A DNA stretch of 64,000 nt, taken from contig NZ_JAPEPC010000001.1 of the NCBI RefSeq assembly GCF_026340465.1, positions 6,496,501 to 6,560,500 on the forward strand, written 5' to 3'. Positions 1 to 8,269 of this stretch are shown here, in pieces. The position numbers and the translations under genes are program-made. How positions within the stretch are numbered: the first letter of the stretch is position 1; each line of letters starts with the position of its first letter. This DNA comes from Streptomyces sp. NBC_01306. Lineage in GTDB: Bacteria > Actinomycetota > Actinomycetes > Streptomycetales > Streptomycetaceae. A model generated the notes under the pieces. It ran no database searches. It saw only the letters and a list, made by a program, of their open reading frames with translations, and was not told where the DNA came from.

Positions 1-535
1 CCGGCTTGGGGCCGACCACGGCGGGCGCGATCGTGGTGAACTCCCCTTCGTACGCCACCGGATCGGGACCCCACACCGCTGCGAAGACATCGAGCAGTTC
101 GTCCAGGAGCGCGCCCCGCTTCGCGAAGGGGGCCACGGCCGCCGCCGCGTACTCGTCGTGGGACCAGCCCGTCCCGATCCCGGCCACGACCCGGCCGCCG
201 CTCGCCGCGTCGAGCGAGGCGAGGGAGCGGGCCAGCTGGAAGGGCACATGCAGCGGCGCCACCAGCACACTGGTGCCCAGCTCCGCCCGGCCGGTCGCCG
301 CGGCGGCCAGGGTCAGGGTCACCAGGGGATCGGCCACCGAGCGGTACTGCTCGGGCCAGGGCAGCCCCGGGACGCCGTACAGCCCCTGGGTCGCGGGCTC
401 CGGGAAGAGGATCCGCTCGAAGACCCACAGCGACTCGAAACCGGTCTCCTCGGCCGCACGCGCCACCGCCGGGACGTCACGACCGATGGCGTACTGCTTC
501 ATCTGAGGAAGGCCGAGACCGAGCCGGACCGCCAT
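1..535 (-). CDS. LLM-class F420-dependent oxidoreductase (3' end outside window)
   Basis: The first 178 residues of a luciferase-like monooxygenase-fold flavin/F420 oxidoreductase are present; the C-terminal part lies beyond the left edge. The ATG gives MAVRLGLGLPQ. The family landmarks follow: an N-terminal strand, AARAAEETGFESLWVFER (the usual helix 1 / strand 2), then a segment around TSVLVAPLHVPFQLARSLASLD and GGRVVAGIGTGWSHDEY, which is typical of F420-dependent LLM proteins from actinobacteria. Substrate cannot be told from sequence. The next gene on the same strand upstream ends 41 bases away, so the two may be co-transcribed. Family assignment is firm; physiological role is unknown. 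Confidence 0.85.
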   Translation of the reverse strand, partial: MAVRLGLGLPQMKQYAIGRDVPAVARAAEETGFESLWVFERILFPEPATQGLYGVPGLPWPEQYRSVADPLVTLTLAAAATGRAELGTSVLVAPLHVPFQLARSLASLDAASGGRVVAGIGTGWSHDEYAAAAVAPFAKRGALLDELLDVFAAVWGPDPVAYEGEFTTIAPAVVGPKP

Positions 536-576
536 GGTGAACTCCTTCGTCGGGAGAGCCTGCGCTGCCGGGCGGG

Positions 577-1281
577 TCAGCGCAGGGGGGTGAGCAGATA
601 CCGGCCGACCAGGCCGGCACTCGCGTCCATCCCCTCTCTGAACTCCTCGGCCAGCACCGGTTGTTCCCGCAGGCTCCAGAGAATCCGGGCGGCCGACCAG
701 GCGGCGTCGCGGGCCCGCTCCAGACTCCACGAGCCGATGAGATGGGTGAGCGGGTCGATGATCTCCAGGAGGTCAGGACCCGGCATCAGCTCCTCGCGGA
801 TCCGCTCCTCCAGCCGTTCGAGTAGCTGGCCCACCCGGTGGAAGTCCCCTTCGAGCGCGGCGGGTTCGCAGCCGAGGAGACGGCAGGCGTCGATGACCGC
901 GAGCGCCAGATCGTGGCCGATGTGCGCGTTGATGCCCGCGAGCGCGAACTGCAGCGGCCGTACGCCGGGATGGTGGCGGTACTGGAAGAGCGGCCGCCAG
1001 CAGGCGGGCGGCCGGTGCCCGTCGGCCACCGCTCCGACCGCGGCCAGATAGCGCTCCGCGAACACCACGTCGAGCGTCGTGGCGCGGCGCGGATCGGGGA
1101 ACTGCCGTCCCTCGATGCGCTGTCCGACCTCTTCGGTGACCGTCAGATAGATGTTGTTGAAGACCGCCACCCCGTCCGCGGCCGGCCACGACGAGCGCAG
1201 GGCCCGCATCCTGGCCACCACACCGTCGACCGAACGCCGCTCGGGGACGGTCCGGGCCGCGCGCTGTTCCGTCTGTGTCAT
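577..1281 (-). CDS. DUF5995 family protein
   Basis: A 234-residue soluble protein with no signal peptide or membrane segment. It carries the pattern I associate with DUF5995: VFNNIYLTVTEEV near residues 40-52, FAERYLAAV near 75, then WRPLFQYRHHPGVRPLQFALAGINAHIGHDL around residues 95-125, with several conserved His and Asn residues in a helical protein. Its function is not established; some relatives are described only as hypothetical actinobacterial proteins. It lies between the LLM oxidoreductase and the nucleobase permease on the same strand. The start is ATG, and the downstream gene begins 41 bases after its stop. Confidence 0.8.
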   Translation of the reverse strand: MTQTEQRAARTVPERRSVDGVVARMRALRSSWPAADGVAVFNNIYLTVTEEVGQRIEGRQFPDPRRATTLDVVFAERYLAAVGAVADGHRPPACWRPLFQYRHHPGVRPLQFALAGINAHIGHDLALAVIDACRLLGCEPAALEGDFHRVGQLLERLEERIREELMPGPDLLEIIDPLTHLIGSWSLERARDAAWSAARILWSLREQPVLAEEFREGMDASAGLVGRYLLTPLR

Positions 1282-1375
1282 GGGGGCAGCCTGGCAGCAG
1301 CGGGCCGCCGGACGGCGGCATCACGCCCGTACTTCCTCAGAACGGGCGAAGCCGGAAAGGCTCCAGCGAAAGGCC

Positions 1376-2788
1376 TCAGGCGTCGCTGCCCGGCTCCGGC
1401 TCCGCGCCGCCCTCCGGCTTCTCGTACGAGGAGGTGCCCGAATCCAGCAGCGGCGTCTGCGACTTGAGGTGCGGCGGTGCCATGGCCCGCAGCGCGTGGT
1501 AGCCGGTGATGACCACGATCGTGCCGAGCGCGATCCCGCTGAGCTGGAAGTTGTCCGTGATCTTCAGTGAGACACCGCCGACACCGATGATGATGCCCGC
1601 GGCCGCCGGTACGAGATTCAGCGGATTGCGCAGATCCACCTTGCCGTTGATCCAGATCTGCGCGCCGAGCAGGCCGATCATGCCGTAGAGGATCACGGTG
1701 ATCCCGCCGAGCACGCCGCCCGGGATGGCGGCCACCACGGCACCGAACTTGGGGCAGAGGCCGAAGAGCAGGGCGAAGCAGGCGGCCGCCCAGTACGCGG
1801 CGGTGGAGTACACGCGGGTCGCGGCCATCACGCCGATGTTCTCGGAGTACGTGGTGTTGGGAGGACCGCCCAGACCGGTGGAGAGCATGGAGGCGACACC
1901 GTCGGCGGCGATGGCGGTGCCCAGCTTGTCGTCCAGGTTCGAGCCGGTCATCTCGCCCACGGCCTTGACGTGCCCGGCGTTCTCGGCGATCAGCGCGATG
2001 ATGACGGGCAGCGCGACGAGGATCGCCGACCACTGGAAACTCGGGGCGTGGAAGTGCGGCAGCCCGACCCAGTCAGCGTGGCCCACTGCGGAGAGGTCGA
2101 GACGCCAGTGGTCGGTGACCTTGCCGGCCGAGTCGACCGAGTGGATCTTCCCGAAGACCCGGTCGGACAGCCAGGAGAGGCCGTATCCGAAGACCAGCCC
2201 CAGGAAGATCGCGATCCGGGACCAGAAACCGCGCAGGCAGACGACGGCGAGACCGGTGAAGAGCATCACCAGGATCGCCGTCCACTGGTCCTGCGGCCAG
2301 TACGTGGACGCGGTCACCGGCGCCAGGTTGAAGCCGATCAGCATGACGACCGCACCGGTGACCACCGGCGGCATCGCGGCATGGATGATCCGCGCGCCGA
2401 ACCGCTGGACGGCCAGACCCGCCGCGAAGAGGACCGCACCGACGACGAAGACCGCACCGGTGACGGTGGCGCTGCTGCCTCCGGTGGCGCGGATGGTCGC
2501 GGCGACGCCCACGAACGAGAGCGAACAGCCGAGATAGCTGGGGACCCGGCCACGGGTGGCGAGCAGGAAGATCATGGTCGCGACACCGGACATCATGATC
2601 GCGAGATTCGGGTCGAGCCCCATCAGGACGGGCGCCACGAACGACGCACCGAACATCGCCACGACATGCTGCGCGCCGAGACCGGCGGTGCGCGGCCAGG
2701 TCAGCCGTTCGTCGGGGCGTACGACGGCCCCCGGGGCGGGGGTCTTCCCGTCCCCGTGCAAGGTCCAGCGCACGCCCAGGCCGCCCAT
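1376..2788 (-). CDS. uracil-xanthine permease family protein (NCS2)
   Basis: Integral membrane nucleobase:cation symporter of the NCS2/SLC23 type, importing uracil, xanthine or a related base at the plasma membrane. A string of hydrophobic segments runs from GLGAQHVVAMFGASFVAPVLMGLDP (about residue 40) to the C-terminal third. Family motifs are visible: the QH pair in GAQHVVAMF, GLGGPPNTTYSENIGVM (the NxG-type signature region) and the ENAGHVKAVGEMTG segment. I chose the ATG at 2788 because GGGAG lies 5 bases upstream; ATG at 2800 or a farther start would add at most 21 residues. About 470 residues, normal for the family. Exact substrate is not decidable from sequence. Confidence 0.88.
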   Translation of the reverse strand: MGGLGVRWTLHGDGKTPAPGAVVRPDERLTWPRTAGLGAQHVVAMFGASFVAPVLMGLDPNLAIMMSGVATMIFLLATRGRVPSYLGCSLSFVGVAATIRATGGSSATVTGAVFVVGAVLFAAGLAVQRFGARIIHAAMPPVVTGAVVMLIGFNLAPVTASTYWPQDQWTAILVMLFTGLAVVCLRGFWSRIAIFLGLVFGYGLSWLSDRVFGKIHSVDSAGKVTDHWRLDLSAVGHADWVGLPHFHAPSFQWSAILVALPVIIALIAENAGHVKAVGEMTGSNLDDKLGTAIAADGVASMLSTGLGGPPNTTYSENIGVMAATRVYSTAAYWAAACFALLFGLCPKFGAVVAAIPGGVLGGITVILYGMIGLLGAQIWINGKVDLRNPLNLVPAAAGIIIGVGGVSLKITDNFQLSGIALGTIVVITGYHALRAMAPPHLKSQTPLLDSGTSSYEKPEGGAEPEPGSDA

Positions 2789-2913
2789 GATCGCTCCCAT
2801 TCGTTCAGTTCTCTGCTGATTCTCTGTCTCGCCTGGCAGCTGATCGTGCACTTCGCGGCAGAAATGGCCAGAGCAATGTTAATCCGGAGCCCGGCCCTCC
2901 CTTTACCGCCGGG

Positions 2914-2998
2914 AAGCGGCTCCGGTCACCGCGGGGAAGCGGCTCCGGTCACCGGCGGAGAGCGGCCCCGGTCACCGGCGGAGAGCGGCCCCGGTCAG
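2914..2998. repeat. 23-bp tandem repeat, 3.7 copies
   Basis: Four head-to-tail copies with a 23-bp period begin at 2914, 2937, 2960 and 2983. Core unit is rAGCGGCyCCGGTCACCG plus five G-rich bases. The first two copies share CTCC and the last two share CCCC, so the array looks like two duplication steps. The final partial copy runs into the stop codon of the MFS gene (2995-2997). It sits between the permease upstream region and the MFS 3' end. No function is evident; it could fold as overlapping GC hairpins. Confidence 0.85.
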
Positions 2999-4191
2999 GC
3001 CTCCTGCTCGGCCCCGGCCACCGCCACCACGCGGTTCGTCGAGCGCAGCACACCCGCGGCCAGCACCAGGCCGAACGCCAGCACCGTCACCAGGATGAAG
3101 GAGCCCACCAGCGAGGTCGCATTGGCGATCCCGCCGATCGCCGACGGCGCGATGAGCCCCGAGGTGTACGTGATGGTGGCGACGCCCGCGATGGCCTGGC
3201 TGGTGTTGGGGCCGCTGCGCCCGGCCGCCGCGAAGGCCAGCGGGACGACCACCGCGACCCCGAGCCCGATCAGCGCGAAACCGCCCACCGCCGCCCAGGG
3301 GTTGGGGGCCAGTACGACCCCCAGCCCGCCCAGCGTGGCCAGGACCCCGCCCGCGCGCACCGTCCGTACCGCGCCGAAGCGGTCGACCACCCGGTCCCCG
3401 GCGAGTCTGGCCACCGCCATGGTGAGCGAGAAGGCCGTGGTCGATCCGGCGGCGACGCCCGCCGATGTGTCCAGCGTGTCCCGCAGGAAGACCGCCGACC
3501 AGTCCAGGCTCGCGCCCTCAGCGAAGACCGCGCAGAAGGCGACAGCGCCGATGACCAGCGCGGACCTCGGCGGCAGCGCGAAGCGCGGCGGCGGTTCGTC
3601 GTGCGCGGTGCTCCGCAGGTCGAGTACCCCCTGGCAGGCGGCGAGTCCCAGCACGGTGAGGGCCGCGGCGGCGATGCAGTGGTGGAGCCTGGCGTCGCTG
3701 CCCAGATGGGCGGCGAGCGTGCCGGCGGCCGACCCGATCAGGGCGCCCGCGCTCCACATGCCGTGCAGCCCGGACATGATGGACCGGCCGAGCCGGTTCT
3801 CCGTCTCGACCCCCAGTGCGTTCATCGCCACGTCCGCCATGCCCGCGGCGGCGCCGTAGAAGAAGAGCACGGCGCAGAGCGTCACCAGATTCGGTGCGAA
3901 AGCGGGCAGCGCCAGTGCCAGCGTCCACAGCGCGAGCAGCCCGCGCAGCGCGTTGCGGGCCCCGAACCGGTGGGTGACCGCACCCGAGACCGGCATCAGC
4001 AGCGAAGAACCGATCGCCGGAAAGGCCAGCGCCAGACCGAGCTGGCCCGCGCTCACCCCGGCGTGCTCCTGGATCCAGGGGACGCGGGTCGCGAAGCTGC
4101 CGGTCACCGCGCCATGGACGCAGAACACGGCAGCCAGGGCGTAGCGCGCCCGCTTCACTCTGCCCAGGCTGAAGCCCGCCTCGCCGGTCAT
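2995..4191 (-). CDS. MFS transporter
   Basis: A 398-residue major facilitator protein with about twelve hydrophobic segments. N-terminal half starts with YALAAVFCVHGAVTGSFATRVPWIQEHAGVSAGQLG, and the RFGARNALRGLLAL loop after TM2 matches the MFS loop-2/3 pattern; a second RFGAVRTVRAGG loop marks the C-terminal half. The VPWIQ start and overall form resemble the fucose/FsrR-like MFS subgroup seen beside ROK repressors. It is divergent from the ROK regulator, with a 127-bp spacer that carries a perfect palindrome, so it is likely the regulator's target. Substrate unknown; sugar or drug efflux are both possible. Confidence 0.85.
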   Translation of the reverse strand: MTGEAGFSLGRVKRARYALAAVFCVHGAVTGSFATRVPWIQEHAGVSAGQLGLALAFPAIGSSLLMPVSGAVTHRFGARNALRGLLALWTLALALPAFAPNLVTLCAVLFFYGAAAGMADVAMNALGVETENRLGRSIMSGLHGMWSAGALIGSAAGTLAAHLGSDARLHHCIAAAALTVLGLAACQGVLDLRSTAHDEPPPRFALPPRSALVIGAVAFCAVFAEGASLDWSAVFLRDTLDTSAGVAAGSTTAFSLTMAVARLAGDRVVDRFGAVRTVRAGGVLATLGGLGVVLAPNPWAAVGGFALIGLGVAVVVPLAFAAAGRSGPNTSQAIAGVATITYTSGLIAPSAIGGIANATSLVGSFILVTVLAFGLVLAAGVLRSTNRVVAVAGAEQEA

Positions 4192-4273
4192 GCGCCCTCC
4201 CCGAGCGTCGTTCGCTGTCCCGTACCCCTGATGCGGCTCCCGGTACCGCCGGGTGCCGTGCCCGGCCGTAAAC

Positions 4274-4294
4274 TATCAGGCAACCTGCCTGATA
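4274..4294. promoter_or_regulatory. palindromic operator between MFS and ROK genes
   Basis: Perfect inverted repeat TATCAGGCA-N3-TGCCTGATA (9-bp arms, ACC spacer) in the 127-bp divergent intergenic region. It ends 10 bases before the GGAAGGA ribosome-binding site of the ROK gene. AT-rich arms stand out from the surrounding GC-rich DNA. Position and symmetry fit an autoregulatory ROK-family operator that also controls the MFS gene; binding is inferred. Confidence 0.7.
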
Positions 4295-4318
4295 AATAGA
4301 TCTGGAAGGATCCCGGCC

Positions 4319-5494
4319 ATGCCCGCATCCTCGATCACCGCTCGGGCCGTCAACGACCGCATCGCCCTCGACCTGCTCCAGGGAGAGGGCCCGTTGACGG
4401 CCGGGCAGCTCAAGACGCTCACCGGACTCTCCCGGCCGAGCGTCGCCGACCTCGTGGAGCGGCTTCAGACGGCCGGGCTGATCTCCGTCGTCGGCGAGGC
4501 GGGCGCGGAGCGGCGCGGCCCGAACGCCCGGGTGTACGGGATCGTGGCCGACCGGGCGCACCTCGCGGCCCTCGACGTACGGACGGGAAGCGTCGCCGTG
4601 GTCGTCACCGACCTGCTCGGCGCGGTACTCGCCGAGGCCACGCTGCCCATCGGAGACGGTGCGGGCCCCGGCCCCGCCGACGCCGTGGAGGAGGCGGCCG
4701 CCCTGCTGGAGCGCACCGTGCGGCAGGCCGGCGCGGCCCGGCTGCACAGCGTCGGGATCGGCGCCCCGGGCCTCATCGACCCGGCCACCGGCGAACTCCG
4801 CAACTCCAGCGGGCTGCCCGCCTGGCACCGCAGCCTGGTCGGCGCGCTCCAGGAGCGGCTGCCCGCCACCGTCCTGGTCGAGAACGAGACCAATCTCGCC
4901 GCCCTCGCCGAGCAGCGGACCGGCGCGGCCCGCGGGCTCGACACCTTCGTCCTGCTCTGGCTCGGCCACGGCGTCGGCGCCGCCCTCGTCCTCGAAGGAA
5001 AGCTGCGCCGGGGCGCGTCGGGCGGCGCGGGGGAGATCGGCTTCCTCCCGGTTCCCGGCAGAGGGCTCCCGTCGGCCACCGACTGCGGCGAGGGGTTCCA
5101 CGGCCTGGCGGGCAGCGCCGCGATCTGCGCGCTCGCCGACCGGCACGCCGTCACGGCGGTGCCGGAGGTACGGGAACCCCCGGCGGCCGCCGTCGTACGG
5201 GCCGCTCCGTCGGCGGGCCGGCGCGGCGAGGACTTCCTGGAGGCGCTGGCCGGACACATCGCCCTCGGCGCCGCAGCCGTCGCCGCGGTGGTCGACCCGG
5301 GCTGTGTGGTGCTGGGCGGCGAGATCGGCCACGCGGGGGGCGCGGACCTCGCGGCCCGGGTGGAACGGCGCCTGGCCGCACTCTCCCCGCTGCGTACCGA
5401 AGTGCGGGCCGGGACTCTCGGCGGCGCGGCGGTGCTGCACGGCGCACTGCTGACCGCGCGGGACGCGGCGCAGGACGATCTGTTCGGCGGCTGA
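4319..5494 (+). CDS. ROK family transcriptional regulator
   Basis: A 391-residue repressor with an N-terminal MarR-like winged helix (about residues 8-70: LLQGEGPLTAGQLKTLTGLSRPSVADLVERLQTAG) fused to a ROK sugar-kinase fold. The kinase-like part shows a phosphate-1-like segment (LAALDVRTGSVAVVVTDLLG), GIGAPGLID, and ENETNLAALAEQ. The Cys-rich ROK zinc motif is degenerate (only DCGEGFHGLAG), which argues for a regulator rather than a kinase. ATG at 4319 follows GGAAGGA at a good distance and begins exactly at the HTH; longer upstream reading would cross the operator. Probably represses the divergent MFS gene; inducer unknown. Confidence 0.85.
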   Translation: MPASSITARAVNDRIALDLLQGEGPLTAGQLKTLTGLSRPSVADLVERLQTAGLISVVGEAGAERRGPNARVYGIVADRAHLAALDVRTGSVAVVVTDLLGAVLAEATLPIGDGAGPGPADAVEEAAALLERTVRQAGAARLHSVGIGAPGLIDPATGELRNSSGLPAWHRSLVGALQERLPATVLVENETNLAALAEQRTGAARGLDTFVLLWLGHGVGAALVLEGKLRRGASGGAGEIGFLPVPGRGLPSATDCGEGFHGLAGSAAICALADRHAVTAVPEVREPPAAAVVRAAPSAGRRGEDFLEALAGHIALGAAAVAAVVDPGCVVLGGEIGHAGGADLAARVERRLAALSPLRTEVRAGTLGGAAVLHGALLTARDAAQDDLFGG

Positions 5495-5610
5495 CCGGCC
5501 GCCCGGCACGGGCTGTGACCGGACGGTCGCAGTGCCTGTGAGCCAGCCCACATCGGCTCGCCCGCATGGCCGACGGCCGGACGTGGCAGACTTGCCGTGT
5601 ACCAGCAGCA

Positions 5611-5737
5611 GCGCACTCCGGGGTCGGTGTAATTCCGAACCGGCGGTTATAGTCCGCGACCCGTCCGCATCCAGTGGGCGGTTGACCAGGTGTAATTCCT
5701 GGACCGACGGTGAAAGTCCGGATGGGAGGCAGTGCGC
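5611..5737 (+). promoter_or_regulatory. FMN riboswitch (RFN element)
   Basis: Conserved RFN blocks appear in order: GGTCGGTGTAATTCCGAACCGGCGG split around 5622-5645, TTATAGTCCGCGA (5646-5658), a CAGGTGTAATTCCTGGACCGACGGTG stretch (5687-5712), and AAAGTCCGGATGGGAGGCAG (5713-5732). The closing P1 helix is perfect: GCGCACT at 5611-5617 pairs with AGTGCGC at 5731-5737. It lies 141 bases upstream of the ribD start, so FMN binding is expected to shut down the whole rib operon, either by termination or by hiding the ribD ribosome-binding site. I cannot see an obvious U-tract terminator, which favours translational control. Confidence 0.95.
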
Positions 5738-5878
5738 GGCGGGCCGTATTGGTACGCCGTAGCCGGTGGCGTGTCGTCTCGACACAGCCTTCTCCGGTCC
5801 CGGCGTTCCTGTGTGGTCCCGCTCTCTGTCGTCATCGACAGGCCCCGGAGTCCGTGCCCGAAGAGGCAGGAGGACCCG

Positions 5879-6985
5879 GTGGCCACCGCAGCCGTTCCGT
5901 CGCCACAGGCGGTCGACGCCATGCGCCGAGCCATCGCGCTCGCGGCGCGCGGACTCGGATCCACCAGCCCCAACCCCGTCGTCGGGTGTGTCGTCCTCGA
6001 CGCGTCGGGCGAACCGGCGGGCGAAGGCTTCCACCAGCGGGCAGGCGGTCCGCACGCCGAGGTCAACGCACTCGCGGCGGCAGGTGACAGAGCGCGCGGC
6101 GGCACCGCGTACGTCACGCTCGAACCCTGCAACCACATCGGCCGCACCGGCCCCTGCTCCCAGGCGCTCATCGACGCCGGTGTCGCCCGCGTGGTGTACG
6201 CGGTCGCCGACCCCAACCCGCAGGCCACCGGCGGCGCCGACACCCTGCGCGCGGCCGGGATCGCGGTCACGGCGGGCGTGCTGGCCGACGAGGCCGAAGC
6301 GGGCAACACCGCCTGGCTCACCTCGGTACGCCTCGGCCGCCCCCATGTGACCTGGAAGTACGCGGCGACGCTCGACGGCCGCACCGCGGCCGCCGACGGG
6401 ACGAGCCGCTGGATCACATCGGCCGAGTCCCGCGCCGACGTCCACCGGCTGCGCGCCGAGTCCGACGCGGTCCTCGTCGGCTCGGGAACCCTGCGCGCCG
6501 ACGACCCGCACCTCGCCGTCCGCGGTATCGAGGGCGCCACCCAGCCGCTGCGGGTGGTCCTGGACACCCACGCCCGCTCCCTCACCCCCACCGCCCGGGT
6601 CCTGGACGACGCGGCACCGACGCTGGTCGTCGTCGGCAAGGGCGTCACCACGCCCCCGCTCCCCGGAGCGAGTGCCGCCGAAGTGGCGCGGCTGCCGTAC
6701 GACGGAGCCGGTATCGCCGTCGACGCGCTGCTCGCCGAGCTGCACGCGCGCGGTGTCCGCTCCGTACTCCTCGAAGGAGGGCCGACGCTGGCGGGCTCCT
6801 TCGTCGCCGCGGGCGCCGTCGACCGGGTCGTCGGCTATCTCGCCCCTGTCCTCCTCGGCGCGGGCCCCGCGGCCCTCGCCGACGCCGGAATCACCACCAT
6901 CACCGACGCGTTGCGACTCGACGTCACCGAGACCGTCCGCATCGGCCCCGATCTGCGGATCACCGCCACCCCTAAGGAGCGCTGA
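5879..6985 (+). CDS. ribD: bifunctional riboflavin deaminase/reductase RibD
   Basis: A 368-residue protein with both RibD domains. The N-terminal deaminase (residues about 10-150) carries the zinc site HAE at 59-61 and the PCN-x8-C pair (Cys84, Cys93), converting diaminohydroxyribosylaminopyrimidine phosphate. The C-terminal reductase (about 155-365) shows KYAATLDGRTAA, SDAVLVGSGTLRADDPHL and LLEGGPTLAGSF, the NADPH/substrate motifs. GTG at 5879 is preceded by AGGAGG at 5868-5873; the open frame upstream overlaps the riboswitch and is not coding. First gene of the rib operon, FMN-controlled. Six bases separate it from ribE. Confidence 0.95.
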   Translation: MATAAVPSPQAVDAMRRAIALAARGLGSTSPNPVVGCVVLDASGEPAGEGFHQRAGGPHAEVNALAAAGDRARGGTAYVTLEPCNHIGRTGPCSQALIDAGVARVVYAVADPNPQATGGADTLRAAGIAVTAGVLADEAEAGNTAWLTSVRLGRPHVTWKYAATLDGRTAAADGTSRWITSAESRADVHRLRAESDAVLVGSGTLRADDPHLAVRGIEGATQPLRVVLDTHARSLTPTARVLDDAAPTLVVVGKGVTTPPLPGASAAEVARLPYDGAGIAVDALLAELHARGVRSVLLEGGPTLAGSFVAAGAVDRVVGYLAPVLLGAGPAALADAGITTITDALRLDVTETVRIGPDLRITATPKER

Positions 6986-6990
6986 GCGCC

Positions 6991-7614
6991 GTGTTCACCG
7001 GAATCGTCGAAGAACTGGGTGAGGTCACCGCCGTCGAGAACCTCGGCGACGCCTCCCGCTTCCGCCTGCGCGGACCGGTCGTGACCGAGGACGCCAAGCA
7101 CGGCGACTCCATCGCCGTCAACGGCGTCTGTCTCACCGTGGTCGAATCCGGCGGTGGCGAGTTCACCGCCGATGTCATGGCCGAGACACTCAACCGCTCC
7201 AGCCTCGGCGCGCTCGCCACCGGCTCCCGGGTCAACCTCGAACGCCCCATGGCGCTCGGCGGCCGCCTCGGCGGACACCTCGTCCAGGGCCATGTGGACG
7301 GCACCGGCACGGTCGTCGAACGCAAACCGTCCGACAACTGGGAGTTCGTGAAGATCTCACTCCCGTCGGACCTCTCCCGGTACGTCGTGGAGAAGGGCTC
7401 CATCACCGTCGACGGAGTCAGCCTCACCGTCGTCGACGCCGGGCCTGACTACTTCACCATCAGCCTCATCCCCACCACCCTCGCCCTGACCACCCTCGGC
7501 ATCAAGCAGGCGGGCGACCCGGTCAACCTCGAAGTGGACGTACTCGCCAAGTACGTCGAGCGGCTGCTCGGCGCCGACGGCACCCGGGCCACACCCGAAC
7601 CGGAGGGCCGCTGA
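6991..7614 (+). CDS. ribE: riboflavin synthase (alpha subunit type)
   Basis: A 207-residue riboflavin synthase that dismutates two 6,7-dimethyl-8-ribityllumazine molecules. The internal duplication is clear: MFTGIVEELG at the start, GDSIAVNGVCLTVV and LGGHLVQGHVDGTGTV in the first barrel, then KGSITVDGVSLTVVDAG and a VNLEVDVLAKYVERLL end in the second barrel. Length is normal. GTG start, AAGGAGCGCTGAG ahead serves as ribosome-binding site and overlaps the ribD stop. The stop is one base from the start of the PnuC-like gene, so translation is probably coupled. Confidence 0.95.
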   Translation: MFTGIVEELGEVTAVENLGDASRFRLRGPVVTEDAKHGDSIAVNGVCLTVVESGGGEFTADVMAETLNRSSLGALATGSRVNLERPMALGGRLGGHLVQGHVDGTGTVVERKPSDNWEFVKISLPSDLSRYVVEKGSITVDGVSLTVVDAGPDYFTISLIPTTLALTTLGIKQAGDPVNLEVDVLAKYVERLLGADGTRATPEPEGR

Positions 7615-7615
7615 A

Positions 7616-8269
7616 GTGAGCGCACTGACCTGGCTGAACACCGAGGCGTTCACCGTGCTCGGCCAGCACATCCTGTGGTCCGACATGATCGGCAACACCA
7701 TCGGGCTGATCGCGCTCGCCCTCGGCTGGCGCCGCTCGGTGCTGACATGGCCCGCGCAGTTCCTGTCCGGCGTCATCCTCGTCGGCGCGTACTCATCGGC
7801 CCATCTCAGCGGCGGAGTCGGCAAACAGCTGCTGGTCATCGGGATCGCCCTGTGGGGCTGGTGGTCCTGGACCCGGGGCAGGCAGCAGGCCCAGGACGGC
7901 AGCATCGCCGTGCGGTTCGCGACCTGGCGTGAGCGCGGGCTGCTGCTGGCGGGCGCCGTGGTCGGCACCGTCGCCGTGGCCGCGCTCTTCCTGGCCGTCC
8001 CCTCCCTGTCCTGGAGCCCGTGGGCCGACGCCTACATATTCGTCGGCACCCTGGTCGCGATGGTCGCCCAGGCGCGCGGTCTCGTCGAATTCTGGTTCGC
8101 GTGGCTGCTCGTCGACCTCGTCGGCGTCCCCCTCGCCTTCCACAGCGGCCTGGCCTTCTCCGGTCTGGTCTACGTGGTCTACTTCGCGCTCGTCCTCTGG
8201 GGCATGCGCGACTGGTGGCTGCGATCCCGTACGAGCGTCAAGCCCGCCCTGGAAGGAGCAGCAGCATGA
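7616..8269 (+). CDS. ribM: PnuC-family transporter, probable riboflavin permease RibM
   Basis: A 217-residue membrane protein of the PnuC family with seven or so hydrophobic segments; family features include DMIGNTIGLIALALGWRRSVLTWPAQFLSG near the N-terminus and GWWSWTRG in the middle, then WADAYIFVGTLVAMVAQARGLVEFWFAWLLVDLVGVPL. PnuC itself carries nicotinamide riboside, but actinobacterial members embedded in FMN-riboswitch rib operons are riboflavin facilitators (RibM of S. davawensis is the named example). Location inside the rib operon, between ribE and ribBA, supports riboflavin as substrate. GTG start; the stop overlaps the ribBA ATG in ATGA. Confidence 0.85.
   Translation: MSALTWLNTEAFTVLGQHILWSDMIGNTIGLIALALGWRRSVLTWPAQFLSGVILVGAYSSAHLSGGVGKQLLVIGIALWGWWSWTRGRQQAQDGSIAVRFATWRERGLLLAGAVVGTVAVAALFLAVPSLSWSPWADAYIFVGTLVAMVAQARGLVEFWFAWLLVDLVGVPLAFHSGLAFSGLVYVVYFALVLWGMRDWWLRSRTSVKPALEGAAA

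Noticed and set aside
5840..5880. An upstream ribD start giving a 417-residue protein
   Set aside because: It would begin inside the riboswitch region; the GTG at 5879 has AGGAGG and the family-typical start.
3518..6745. A 1,075-codon open frame on the minus strand
   Set aside because: It crosses the ROK gene, the FMN riboswitch and ribD on the other strand. Such long shadows are expected in very GC-rich DNA, and the translation has no recognisable domain.
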